64,000 nucleotides of DNA from positions 385,468 to 449,467 of the forward strand of contig LUCM01008166.1 of NCBI GenBank assembly GCA_008360955.1, given 5' to 3'. This document shows positions 47,575-59,337 of this stretch, piece by piece (within the stretch, counting starts at the first letter, position 1; the number at the start of each line of letters is the position of its first letter). The notes below the pieces were generated by a model, which did not search any database, was not told where the DNA came from, and was given only the letters and a program-made list of their open reading frames with translations. The stretch is from Fasciolopsis buskii (lineage: Eukaryota; Platyhelminthes; Trematoda; Plagiorchiida; Fasciolidae). Both the position numbers and the translations under genes were made by a program.

Positions 47575-48312
47575 GTCGTCATCATCATCATCATCATCGT
47601 TCAGCGTTAAAGAGCAAGACGAGCCTCACTGACCGCTGCATTTTCCGCAAGGTTACATGTGTCCATAATGAATGAGTATCCAAGGGGAACAGGGAGCGCA
47701 CCTACACAGGTGGGAAAAGATGAGATGCTGCTGTAGCCAACAAACGGAACACAGTCTAAGTGTACAAACGCACATATTTTCAATCATTCTGATTCGATAG
47801 AAAACGACAACACGATCGTCACTGTTCGCGATTCATTGCCACATCCTTCAGTGTTTCCAGCCAGCTACTTGACGGGTCTTTCGGACCCCAATCACTAAGA
47901 TGTGAGACACCGACTTTACCTAAGTTCGCTGTACTTTTTGTTTCATTCCACGTTGCCGCGTCACCTGTTAATCTCAACATGGTTTCTTCCATTCTTTGGA
48001 AGGAACACAAAATAGGGCACGATATGGTAGACGAGTGTTCGCCATGTGCAACACGTGACCCAAACAGCGCAGTCTACTAAGTTTCATACTCTGAAACAAA
48101 GTATTCTGAGTGCCGGCATCTAGAATTAGATTCCTGACCTCCACATTACTCACTCGGTCATTCCATCCACTCCCAGCCTTACTACGTACACATCGGTGGT
48201 CAAAAACCTCTAACCGATGAACATCTCCGACAAGTATACTTCATGTCTCGCAACCGTACAACGGAAGTGAGCACACTGCGGCACAGCACATACGTTTCTC
48301 CCACCAGAAACG
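47575..48312 (-). mobile_element. RTE-type 3' end, 5'-truncated (in intron 3)
   Basis: Same family as 35.57-38.3 kb. It begins at the left with an ATC-repeat tail (47580-47600) and reads on the minus strand DRVSNVEVRNLIL, then MKLSRLRCLGHVLHM and TRLPYRALF, the RTE C-terminal block. It stops near 48312, so only the last 740 bp were inserted. A 368-bp segment is identical to the intergenic copy. Confidence 0.8.
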
Positions 48313-48339
48313 ACTCCATTTTAAATAGAGGTTATACCA

Positions 48340-50505
48340 ACCCCATCTATTTATTTTCCCTGAAACTGCGTACTCCAATTCCAAGTAGTGATCTGCTTCT
48401 GTTGAGATCCGAGATATAATCTCGGTCAGTTTTCCATTCCTTCAGGCAAATAAATTAAATCGGAGTTCGCCCCTGTAACCTATCACACAACTACCTTTTT
48501 CTTCTTCAGAAATCCCTTTCACTCGCATCTGCTTGTTTCTCTTTTGAACGCCTGCTCAATGGCAGTGTCAAACTTTCCACGGAGACGGCCAGCGCAATCT
48601 TTGCTACCTTAGAAACACTGTTCGTCTCAAATGGCCGTATCTCCACTGAGATACTAAAATCTCTAAGAAGGCTCAAGGAGCAATTTTACAGATCTCGTTA
48701 TATGTCAAGCGTGCATTATATGTCCGACCTAATACAAGCTAAAATCAACCGCATCGAAACTTTATTCGCCAGCCAACTCCTGAGTGGTAATAACAATCAG
48801 TTCCCATGACAAGGTATTCGACTGTTGTGTGGGAAGAAAATGAAACATGTGAAATGTTCTGCGGATGTCGACAGTATCAATCATGCTTCCATCCATCCTT
48901 CCACTTATGCCCCACTCATATTAGGACAGAGTAATGATATGACAGTTACAATTTTCTATAGAGAAGGCTTGTTCGACCTTCTGTGCACGACAGGAGTTGG
49001 TTCTGCCAGTCTGTCCCCAGATCTCTTAAGGTATGGTGCTGGGGCTCTGACGGATGCATTCACTTCTCTCATTAACTCATCATCCTTGACTGCTGGAGGC
49101 CAGTCACTATTATTCCCATCTCAAAATCTATCAGTTCTGCTGCTTTGGCAAAACATTTTCGCCCCATCGCCTTAACACCTGGTTTTAGGTTGACGGAGCG
49201 TGCTATACGATGTATCCTCATATCGACCCTTTTCAGTTTGCCTATAAATCGAGCAGGTCCACTTTAGACGCTGTCACCTCCCTCAATCACCACATTTGTG
49301 AATCCTTAAACGCAATAATGAAATCTGTGCGTTGCGCCTCTCTAGACGATTCGTCGGCATTTGATTCCTTCCCATGGTCTCTTCTACCACACAAACGGGA
49401 AACATTTGATTGTCTCAAACCGTTATTAGCATGGCTGTCCGATTACTAACCGAACCCAGTGCACCCGAATGGATGGTAAAACCTCAAAACTGTTGATTAA
49501 TAACTCAGGAGTGCTACAGGGTGCTGTTCTTTCACCGTTTCTCTTCTCTACTTACATCAGCGACTTATCAATTAGTTCCCCCTGTCATCTGTTCAGGTAT
49601 GCTGATCTTGCTCTCTCTCAAGCCGTTCCGAATGACAATGATTTTCAAATTTTTTCCAACAACTTATCTTCTGTTTACGATTTATCTGCACGAGCTGGTT
49701 TAAATCTCAACACATCTAAATGTCTCGAATGTCTGTTCTCTCTCACTTGGTCAGCCTACCCATCCGAAACCTCTTTCATTAGCTCAAAAGCTCTTATCAG
49801 AGTTGATTCTGTGAAATATCTAGAAGTTACTATTGATAAAAATCTAAAGTGAACTTCTCGCATTTCCACCTACCTGTCTAAAGAATCTCCGACGATTGTC
49901 ATTTCAATTCACGAAGCTTTGGCACTGCAGGGTGAAACAAAGCATCACCTCCCGATTTGTGTACCAATGTGTTTTTTCAATCCTTCCGTACTCTTCTCGT
50001 GTTATTTTTCCAGGTTTACTTAAAAAAGACTTCAGAATTCTTTGCCGGGGGTTGTCAGTTGTTAGCCGTGTGTCTATCGTACCACTAACTGAGTTGTCCT
50101 TCGATCTATGCGATCAGCACTTGGCAACACGTGAGAAATTCGCTCATCAAATTCTTTCAGATCCCACGCATCCTCTGCACAAGGCCCCTTCAAAGTGCCG
50201 CTCTCATATTTCAACACGATGCGCTTTTCGTTCCGTACTCTCTAGAATCAATATCTATAGGAACTCCACTGTCCCATATTTAGCATGCATTTTGGCAAAC
50301 CATGATCGTGTTCCAGCCGAATTCCTGAGCTGCCTATCATAATGTGCTCTGATTATTCCTCGATCAGTTTTTATACTTTTCACGAGGTAATGAGTGTATT
50401 TTAATTTTATTTATTTTTTCCTGTTTTCATTGTTTGGCTTCATGTTTTTTAACTGAAAGCGACATTATTTATTGTACACAAAAGTCTATACAATACAATA
50501 CAATG
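48340..50505 (+). mobile_element. CR1-like element, second family (in intron 3)
   Basis: Same family as 40.8-42.4 kb. It starts in the endonuclease-RT linker near 48340 (5'-truncated) and keeps the RT: IDPFQFAYKSSRSTLDAV (49210-49290), VRCASLDDSSAFDSFP (motif A), NNSGVLQGAVLSPFLFSTY (motif B), YADLALSQAV (motif C, second aspartate lost to leucine) and KYLEVTIDK. The C-terminal frame 49896-50342 follows. The 3' end carries a short ACAAT/ATACA pentanucleotide repeat at 50487-50503, typical of CR1-group elements. At least three frame changes. Confidence 0.85.
49896..50342 (+). pseudogene. CR1-like ORF2 C-terminal domain, second family
   Basis: 148 open codons with FSILPYSSRVIFPGLLKKD, LTELSFDLCDQHLATREKF and AFRSVLSRINIYRNSTVPY, ending ILANHDRVPAEFLSCLS. 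The minus-strand frame 40961-41173 matches it closely. No enzymatic residues; this is the region after the RT thumb. Confidence 0.75.
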
Positions 50506-50509
50506 TCCA

Positions 50510-52820
50510 GGATCCGAATTGCCACCGATGGTGGATGCCCTACATTCAGCGACAGGCGTCTCATAGAATTCTTGTTTATGTTAGCCTAGGGAATTATTGG
50601 TACCTTCGCCCTCGGTTGCTCTGTTAGACGCTCGAAAATCCATCCCGCCAAGGGCCTTATGAAGTGTTACGCGTACATATGTGGCGACGTTGGGAGCTGG
50701 GAAATCACCACGAACGGTTGTGAATATGGAGAAAAATGTTGAAAGCTGTGACCACTGGCAGTATCTCCAACTTTTAACGACTAATTTGACGTACTGTTGC
50801 GTGAAAGACAAGTGTGAATGAAGTTGCCAAACATTTCGACGGTTCACTGGCTCGTCCTCAGGAACTGGGCAGAGCACGAAAGGCTTGATGCCATTCACGA
50901 GTTTGAAACATGTTACCTATTATTGGTCAATAGTTGGGTTTAGATTTCAACGATAAGATCGGTTTTGCCAGACTAATCCAAAAAGTCCGTCGCGGACAAA
51001 ATTATCGGTGTTTGAGTGGCAATGTCTTCTTACCATCGTTAGAATAAGGCAAGAGAATTTTGTTAGTAACTCACCTGAAGCCTAGAATATTACGTCACAG
51101 CGCTTGAGTGTTAGAACTGATGCTAAATTTGAATAGGACAAGGTGTTTGGGACATAGTACGCATACATGCAGGTCGACAGCCTCGATACACTCGTTTGTC
51201 AGCCATGCAATAGTTAGAAGTTGGCTCAAGGTGTTCACTGCACGATCTTCTGGCAGGATATAAAAGCCGTAATTAGTCGACTTTCGCGAGTGGATCGAAT
51301 AAGATTACCGCTATGACAGAAGATCTTCGGCGACTGGTTCAATTGTCTCAGTTAGCAACGTTCATGTATTTGAAATTTTCCACTTTTTTATGACATCTTT
51401 AAAACATGAATGTAGTGGAAGAGGCATGTTTTATATCCACGGGTCTACTACACGGAGGGGGGGGGACCGAAATCCATGACTGTGAAACTCGGAGTGGCAT
51501 GAAAACATATGATCTCATTTAGTCGGATGTGGTAACGAGCCGGGCGACAGCGAGTTGCAGTCTACCACCATAGTTCTTCTGGCTTTTAATCTTAGCACTT
51601 CTTCACACAAAATTATTCCATGTTGCAAATTTCCATCAAAATTGATGCACGTTAGTGCGGCGAGGCTGCATCTTGATCCGATTTGACGACTTTCGAACCT
51701 CCTTTTCTCGAAATGATGGCTTCGATAACTTTTTGTACTACTCATTGTATGCATATATAAAACGGTTGCACATAATTCAGTCCTACGTTCATAAAGACTT
51801 ACCCAAGGCGAATGTTTTTTTGGTACTCGGAGTACTGTTTTCATGCCCGGTGGCTTACCGTGGCGAGTGATACCAAAGAAACAATGGGTACAACACCTGT
51901 TGAAAAATCTTCCACGTAATTATGAAATAGCCTTTAGATCGTTTGTGTTTCTGCGGGCTCACAAAAACTGTAACATGATGCGGAGTTTGGGAGATTTGGC
52001 ATGAGCTACCGTTATCCTTCGCCCAAAGTGCGCATCGATAGGAAGACTTTTACCTTCGCATCGTCGAATCAGTGGTATAACTTGGGCATTCATCGGTCCA
52101 GCAAACTATGAAATTTGACCCATTTCTAGGACGTTTTGAAAATCGAGCTGAACGGAACTGATCCGGCGTGTTGAACTCGGCAATTCAATCTACTGTATCG
52201 CTGATAAGAACACTAATGGTCACGACAAACTCGTCTGTCTGGAGTCTGGTCATTTGGTAGGATGATAAAATACAAGAAGCATAGCGCGACCTGGTCCACC
52301 AGTTCTGTTGATTTATTTCTTTTACATAAAATGGTTTGCAGTGAAAAGCACAACCTCACGTTCAAAGTGCATGACGTGAAAATGATTTGTGTGAAGGTCA
52401 TTCAGATGAGGTTCAGTTTGTCGATTCTCCTTGGGGAAGCAGAAGAATTGCACGCTTTTGGAAATGCGGAATTAAGAAACGTACTTGGGAGTTTTGCAGT
52501 CCAGCAGGGCTCGTTGATAGTCGTGCGATCATACGATGGATTTCGTGCGATCACTCATGAGTAGCTGTCTTCGCATACTGGATACAGTTTAATCGACCTG
52601 TTCGAATGTTATTTGGTTCTGTACCGTTTCAAGTTCCAGGGTCATGATTGTCGTTGCCTTCACCGTGTAGGAGTCCCTGGCAGCTTTGAGGCACGGCCCT
52701 TCCACCATGCTTATTTATCCACTGCGTCATAGGAAATTTCACCAAGAATGTACGACATTTTTGTTGTCAGTAGTGTATTTTGCATCTAGATGGATGAACA
52801 AAATTTACCCAGATGCGCAC
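50510..52820. other. intron 3 interior without recognised element
   Basis: Nothing assigned. Minus frames 50581-50898 (105 codons) and 51515-51844 (109 codons) and the plus frame 52262-52564 (100 codons) lack motifs. A run of ten G occurs near 51460. Confidence 0.35.
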
Positions 52821-52822
52821 GA

Positions 52823-53640
52823 CTGGTTTCGCGGTTATTGCCGTCAGGTGTGCGTACCCGGTACTGTGTTGTCCAAACATACTAATACATGTACGCCCGC
52901 TATTTGTGTCAGACCAGATTATAATTTGTAGCTTTCGGATTGAGTATGAAAGCTGTTGGTTGGAGAGCGGACAGGAAGAGCAAGATGAGTGTGATTAGTT
53001 GATAATTGTTAGTCAAATTTGCTGAGCGAACCTTGAGAACAAGGTTAGAATGGGACGAGAATAGGCATAGATCTAGACTGTAAGTGGTGTGTGGATGGAT
53101 GAAAAGAAGTTGGGCGGATACACAGTACCGGTTTGGCGGTTATTGTCGCTCGTCAGTTATGCGTACCTGAGTCTCTCTCGTTCAAACATCCTTATACTTG
53201 TACAGTCCGAATTGGTGTCCCACCAAAATCTAATTTGTAGTGTCGAGAGTGTTCATCGAAGCTGTTCCTTGAAGAGTCGACAGGAGAAGAAGTGTGATTC
53301 GTTGGTAATTCTTTGTCAGTTGGGCTGAGGCAACCCTAGGAACGAGGGCAGAACGGGACCGGAATAGATAAGAATAGATATAACTTGTTATTAATACACG
53401 GATGAGTGAACAACATTCCACCGTAAATACTGGACCGATTTCTCGGTAATTGATACGCGTCAGATATGCGTACTCGGTAGTTTCTTGTCTGTCCATCCGT
53501 TTGCTTGTGTGCTCCTTTATTAATTTCTCGCTAGAATTGAACCACTTAGGGGGCGTAAATGGATAACTCCGTTTAAGAGAATACCGAGTACGCATACCTG
53601 ACGAGCGGCAACAACCGCGAAACCGGTCGTATGCTCCTAG
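52823..53640. repeat. 300-bp tandem repeat with inverted partial unit
   Basis: Unit starts can be placed at about 52823, 53127 and 53434 (spacing 304 and 307) from the shared run ggtttcgcggttattg / ggtttggcggttattg / gatttctcggtaattg. It is followed by cgtcag-tatgcgtac, and units 1 and 2 also share taatttgtag, aagctgtt, agtgtgatt and gaacgaggg/gaacaaggt. Unit 3 is partial. At about 53578-53640 the same start appears reversed (gtacgcatacctgacgagc then gcggcaacaaccgcg). Divergence between units is considerable. Confidence 0.7.
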
Positions 53641-54000
53641 GAAACATATTACTAACAACAAAAACCCATACTTTCGAAAATTACTCTCGTCTGACTCTTA
53701 AATGAGCTTATCATCCAGTCACGCTCGCGATAATTCAAATCAGATTATAGTGTGATCTTCAGACTTTGTTTATTCTCTGTCAGATGCAACCATCTTGTGA
53801 AGTGACTTGTGGGATTTTGGCTCTCGATGAGTACCAACAATGAAGTCCATTTAGATGACAGATGTCCCAAGGTACTTGAAGGTCGACCAGCTCAAAGATA
53901 ATGCGCTCACCACGTACCACTTAATTCCGCGGATATGGGGACGGCCATCGAAGAGCCGCGATTTAGAGTACGAGTCAGTGAAGTGGATATTATATGACAT

Positions 54001-54004
<4 letters not shown>

Positions 54005-54042
<38 letters not shown>
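54005..54042. repeat. (TA)n microsatellite beside PLE fragment
   Basis: Mostly uninterrupted TA dinucleotides with one tatgta interruption. It directly abuts the minus-strand PLE piece starting at about 54045. Confidence 0.95.
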
Positions 54043-54044
54043 GT

Positions 54045-54551
54045 AGTCCGGCCAATATATCTAATCCCACCTGGTCTCATGCGGAGAAGCTATATACGCT
54101 TTTCTGATAGAATAAACAATCCAGGAATATTATAAAACTGGATAAATTATACTCGACTTGCTGTCTGTCACTTTCGTCCGGATTCTATCGTGAAAGTTTA
54201 TATAGCTTCTTCGCATGGGATATAGGTGGGATTAGGTATATTAACCGCACTGCCAAGCGTTTGTCCCATCGCGTTCGTGAACATCACTCGACTTGGTTGA
54301 GCACAGGGACAGTTAAGACAGTTGCTAGGCGTGTTCACCTTGTCGAGTCAGGTCACTCAGTGAACGAGTCAAGTGCTTTTTGCACCATCTACGAAGTTAG
54401 GAAAAGACAATCGAGAACTGTCAGTTGTCACATCTTAGACACAGCCGAAGCCGTATGTATCCGTTTGTGTAACTCACTTCTGTGGGTTCAGAAGCAATTT
54501 GTTCAGACTCTTAACCTTCCCTGGCCCACTTGTCATCATGTAACAAATTGA
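54045..54551 (+). mobile_element. Penelope-like element GIY-YIG module, inverted duplicate
   Basis: On the plus strand a frame from about 54200 reads RYINRTAKRLSHRVREHH, then ESGHSVNESSAF, and ends LDTAEAVCIRLCNSLL, QKQFVQTLNLPWP. This is the C-terminal GIY-YIG endonuclease region of Penelope-like elements (YIG-T---L--R--EH, later EA--I). The frame 54261-54551 is open. A reverse-complement copy of its first 50 bp lies at 54048-54103, reading GGIRYIGRTT on the minus strand with the YIG motif intact, while the plus copy has YIN. The endonuclease cuts target DNA for this EN-type retroelement; this is a fragment. Confidence 0.75.
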
Positions 54552-54554
54552 TCA

Positions 54555-57013
54555 ATTACACACACAGACACACGTTCTTAGGGTTGTGAACTGATTGCAA
54601 ACCGACGTTCACAACTTTATTCCACCCTTGACTCTGTCTGTTCGACACGGATTGCCAGCATTAATGTTAAGACGCTCGGTTGATTGCGCTGACGCAGTGT
54701 TTGTTAATTCCCAGTCTACCGATTCTTACTGTTTGTTCGCTTCGAGGTTTGACCGCATCCTCTAGTACTTGGTATCCGATTACCCATTTGCTCATTTACG
54801 CCGGCTTGTTTGCCCTTATCAGGGCGACTGTAGTCCCGCAATAGAGGTTACCAAATATACGCTTAAATTCGTACAAAGTTACCCCTGGGTACTGATCCAA
54901 CACGAAGTTCTGTGTGCTTTTCGGCAGGTTCTTCTTAATGCCGTTGTATTGCAATAGGCTTACTCGCGGTAATCCAAAAGTGCTATTATATCAACGTGAG
55001 TAGCCAACAACCGGGAGTGATTAATTTCGTTTAAGCTGTCATTGGGTCCTGCAGGCGGTGTTTTAACCATTGGGGTTTTAAACACAAGGTGATTTTACTT
55101 CGTCGACTGATATCTGGTCGAATAGAAGACACTACAAGTCGAATCCATCGTGTGACGGTTAGCCGTTTTTTGTTTGGTTTTACTGTTTCCTCAATACTCG
55201 TAACTTTTGAGGCATTTCGTTCAGCTATGGAAATCTTTTTTTTCACCTTAGTTTTTGTTACTCCTAGTCCTCGACTGTTCGTTTTTGTTCAAATGAACGT
55301 GCTCATAATAATGGATTTATTTTGATTTGTCATATCTATCCATCTTGGCGCGATAGCTCCGTTTCTCCGTCACTAGCTAAAACCTCAGATTCTGTTTCCG
55401 GAAAAGCTATGATATCCGAGAGTGCACGGGACTATCAGCAACTAGAGGTGCCATTTAGTCACGAAAATGTGATGACCTGTCATGCGGGTCTATTTGGAGA
55501 CGAGGTCCATATGCGTAGACCTAACCAGCATGTGAATCAGAGCATCACTTGTGCGCTCTTAAAACATGTGAAAGTGGAGAGAACATAAATTAAAGGGTAT
55601 CGATTTTCGTGCCGTTCGAAACTGCAGTGATTTGAAGGGACTATACTCTGGGATGATTCACCGCTAGTCAGATTACATTTGACGATCCGGATGCTTACCG
55701 TTTCACCCGAATCGTTAACTGACTCATCCGCCCACTCACATAACTCACCCACACGGGATCGTTGACTGATTTGATCAATTTCTCTTTCGAACTTATTCCA
55801 ATTTGACAGCAGCCCTAGTTCCTTCTTTGTTTGATGTGCACATCTTTCAAATTACAAGTTGCACCACGCGATGGAACAATTCGACGCGTTTTAAGATATC
55901 CTTTTGCGAGTGTTGGAAGGGTGGTTTCTGTTTGGTAGAAGGTTTGTACTTAGTTCATTGAAATTTAATTTCAGTTTAGTTTAATTTTATCTGCACAAAA
56001 TCAGTCAATCAAATAACCAATCGGTCTTCCCTTTACTCACACACTCTCTGATTCGACTAATCTACCCGCGCTTTCATTTGTTCACGTAAATTGTTGAAAA
56101 GATTGCTCGTGATTTCTTGTTACAGTCTACCGAACCGAAATGACGGAATCTGACACGTTATCCGCTCATTAGTTGCTATGCTTTGCCATATGGGTGACGG
56201 TTTTAAATGCATTGCAGCTTAGTCGGAAGATGTAATTTTGGGAAAATGGTTTTTCGTTCTTAACTAGGAATTCAAGTTCCAATCATTTGATTCGATCGGA
56301 CAGATGCACGAACAGTTCTCTCCTCAATTTTTATTGATACCAGTTCCCATTGGAGAATAGCCTCGGAATCGGTTGTACGCCCATAACTTCAACGGGCAGA
56401 TTCAGATCACGTCTGCTTATTGCCCAGTGAACCGATCTATTCACTGGTCCACACTACAACCTTATGACTAAAAGATGATCAGTGGAATTTGTGTGTACTT
56501 GCAGTGTCTAACGTATGCCACCGTCTGACCTCTGGCTATTTGCCGTTTAGTGGCCCCAGTGCATATTGCAAGCTGCTTCAGGGGACACAATCGTTCATCG
56601 TAGCAGGTTTGGGGTTTACTTTCGGACTATTCCATTCATAACAACAAACGTTTTCTGTTCCTCGATGTATCTCAAGCCGAGAATTCAACCAATTTATGCC
56701 CTCTTAACACGTTGTTAAGGTTACTTCTGAGGTGCTCATAAGTGTAACGTCTTTCTCTTCGACAATAACGGGTACATTACAAACTTGTTTGTCTTTACAT
56801 CTTAACTCAATACTCCTATTTGACCCGTATTTGATGTAGCATTAAAGGTGCCCAAATTAGGTTCGACAATCTGTCAGATTGCCTTCTTATCTGTGCACAG
56901 CGACTTTGTTCCTACGGCTCGGTTCTGTTCACTGTCATTGCCCCTCTTTTTTCACCATAGCAAGAACAACTCGTTTATCATATCTACATGTTTGTTTTTT
57001 ATCTCTGCCGCAG
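54555..57013. other. intron 3, right part, no recognised element
   Basis: No domain recognised in plus frames 54769-54957, 55089-55325 and 55322-55588 or minus frames 55031-55246 and 55537-55752. Some pyrimidine-rich sequence precedes exon 4. Confidence 0.4.
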
Positions 57014-57282
57014 ACTTGGGACTTGGAACGATTTACACCTACTGCCTCTTGGCCTATTGATTCGTCCGCATGGCCCCGTGGCGGCCAGGCATTCGAGCCG
57101 GACGCATCTTTGTGTTCGACCGGTGGTGATAGCTCTTCTTCGTGCTTGTTAGCTTCCTTGTCTCCATGTGATCCTCTTCGTCAACTTGCCGTGTGGGATG
57201 TGCGACTCTCATCTTTTCGTCGACCGCCTCTTCTATGTTCCCCAAAGCTTTCATCTATCGATCAGTTGAAAGACCTGCCGAG
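57014..57282 (+). CDS. WD40 propeller gene, exon 4
   Basis: Acceptor ttatctctgccgcag, phase 0 entry; donor gag/gtaagt with two bases left over. It completes a blade with TWDLERFTPTASWPI, then has a long loop with serine runs (STGGDSSSSCLLA), and closes the next blade with DPLRQLAVWDVRLSSF. LCSPKLSSIDQLKDLPR follows. Two WD dipeptides (TWDL, VWDVR) 60 residues apart are the clearest family signature. The acidic/serine insertion is longer than in vertebrate MEP50. Confidence 0.75.
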
Positions 57283-58934
57283 GTAAGTTTGATTACCCAT
57301 TGTTACTGTTTTTCTTGGTTACTCCGTTTCCATCCATCTGACTGGTGTGCGATTGTTTTTCCCCTTTGTTCCGTTAATGATGCTTTATTCCCCGTCGCCC
57401 TCTACGTCCCATAAAAAACCGGTTTGATGCATACTGGGATCCAGATTCGCATTCTCGAAGTGGAACTAACTTTATCCTACTTGGATAGGTCTGAGAAACT
57501 GGCATTTGAATTGAACAACGCCAAGGCTGCTGCTGTTAGTGTTTCACATGTCTCGTTGACTGACCGACGTTGTCGATGCTTAGCCAACTTTTTCATCAGA
57601 TTAACGCCCATCTTGGAGCGTGAAACCGAGCGTTGTCGCGGTCTGTCCCAATTTGACACCGAGCATGGGACGGCCTCTTAAATAGTACTCGATAGAGTCA
57701 ATTGGAGTGGAAGCGGAGCCGAATTCGTACAGTCTGGACGGCACAGTGCACATTAGATTACTTGATACATGAATGGATGGACAAGGCCTGCGGACGCACA
57801 TTGCTATCACAATGGTCCTGTACTGTATGCTGACCTATCAAATAAGAGAGTCTCGTTCGTTGTGCCTTCACAATGTCTTTTTGACTATTTAGGCGTGCTG
57901 TTACGGACTGCATATACCAAATGGTCTTATGCAGCCTCGTCAATAAAGTGTCTCATACTTTTCGAGCGCGTTCTATTGATTATCCTTAGAGTTTCAACCG
58001 GTGGTGATCAAGTGGACTAGGCGTTTGTCACTTCGAACGTCAGAGTTTAGAATCTCTGATGACCGATGGCAATTCGCTGTCTTTGTGCATTCTAAACCAT
58101 TCCTGATTTCACAATCCAGACTTCTGGCTCCTCAACATGCTACGAACTGGAGAGATAAGTTGTTGGATTGGATACGTGCGCTTAATAGAAGACTACAGAT
58201 TGTTTTTGCTAAATTCCTTACTAGCCAGTTAAAATTGCTCTGGCTAAGTAAATTAAAGAAGTTTTTCATGTAAGAGATTCTGTGTGGAATCTAGGCTAAA
58301 AACTTCCAGTCACCTTACCCCACCCCAAGAAAGATCATTTCGTACGAAATGGGCTTTTCAGACTTTAGTCTATCTAGAATCCCGCAATCCTGTGATCACG
58401 TGTTCTCCATTCACGTGTTCATCATTCTGATTGTAATGTGAACTTAATCTTTGGTCACATCTGCCTATGGATTAGTTATTGGTGTTCAGTAATATTTCAT
58501 GTACTTTTTATATCAATTGGGTGTCCAGTAGCCCACGGCTACAATAATCCCAATCATAATGATGTCAGTGCTAATAATGATAACCACGAAATTATTGCAT
58601 CACCCTAAACAAAATTTCCATTACAAATGCTGATCCTGTGTCGTACAATCTAGATGCAGTTTTAGAAAATACTGTTTCTCGAAGCAAGCTGTTCACACGA
58701 GTTGTAACTTGCCAGCTCATTCTATAAATGATTTTTGCCAGTCTTTCGGGAAAAATGGCGCTGTCCCGCAGAGTGCGGATAGCTAGAAATAATCACATTC
58801 GAATACGGTTCCTCCCGACACAATGTGTTTTATGCGGCTATTCAACTACTGCAGTTGTGCTCTGACTTTCTTTGCACCTCACAATTGCGCCCACCGAGGA
58901 ACGGAAATAGACAATCTGACTTAAAAGAAAATCG

Positions 58935-58962
58935 TATATATATATATATATATGTATATATA
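58935..58962. repeat. (TA)n microsatellite beside PLE terminal sequence
   Basis: A run of TA with one tatgta interruption, immediately followed by the probable PLE end at 58963. Confidence 0.95.
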
Positions 58963-59225
58963 CTGATTTGTTCGCTGAGCTGGACACTTTGATTGCAAAC
59001 GTTTCATCACCAGCCTAGGTGACATCATCAGTGCTATGATATTGTGGCGAGCGTCCGCTTGCCATCGTCCGCCTTAATGAGTGACCTAAAGCCTTTATTT
59101 GGTGTTGATCGGTTGCTCTGGGTAAAGAGGGAGGGTAGAGAAGCTGCCCAGTTGCTTTGTTCATCTTCGACTACTGTTGACGTGTTTTGGGATGAATCAG
59201 TGCCCGTTTCTGCTGGCATGTGCTG
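58963..59225 (-). mobile_element. probable Penelope-like terminal repeat fragment with hammerhead-like core
   Basis: Assignment is by context: it sits between (TA)n and PLE-related DNA and contains a hammerhead-type arrangement known in PLE terminal repeats (established knowledge). On the minus strand ctgatga (59025-59031) is followed by a stem (gtcacc paired with ggtgat, loop taggct), then gaaac (59001-59005). A second short stem with loop gcaatca follows, then gtc (58983-58985), the usual cleavage triplet. Departures: one unpaired base before the first stem, and no good pairing for stem I. The minus frame 59034-59219 (61 codons) may be PLE-related but has no motif. Confidence 0.45.
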
Positions 59226-59337
59226 ATTGGTCCTTTCAGCGGACCGATAGGTGTATGTGGTCCAGAGCGATTCGTCTGTTTATCTATCTTTCCGAGGAGT
59301 GACAAACTTCAAGAAATCCGCTTAAATGGTTTGTTCT

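Larger units (their letters stand above)
46095..57013 (+). other. intron 3 of the WD40 gene (10.9 kb)
   Basis: Inferred from the exon 3 donor (aag/gtcagt) and exon 4 acceptor (tttatctctgccgcag), which keep the reading frame and complete a WD repeat. It holds two RTE pieces on the minus strand, a CR1-like element on the plus strand, a 300-bp tandem repeat, a (TA)n tract and an inverted PLE module. No further exon with matching phase was noticed. Confidence 0.65.

Noticed and set aside
47304..47597. Frame starting with six methionines as a protein start
   Set aside because: The methionine run is the ATC tail of the neighbouring RTE read on the minus strand; the rest is RTE RT.
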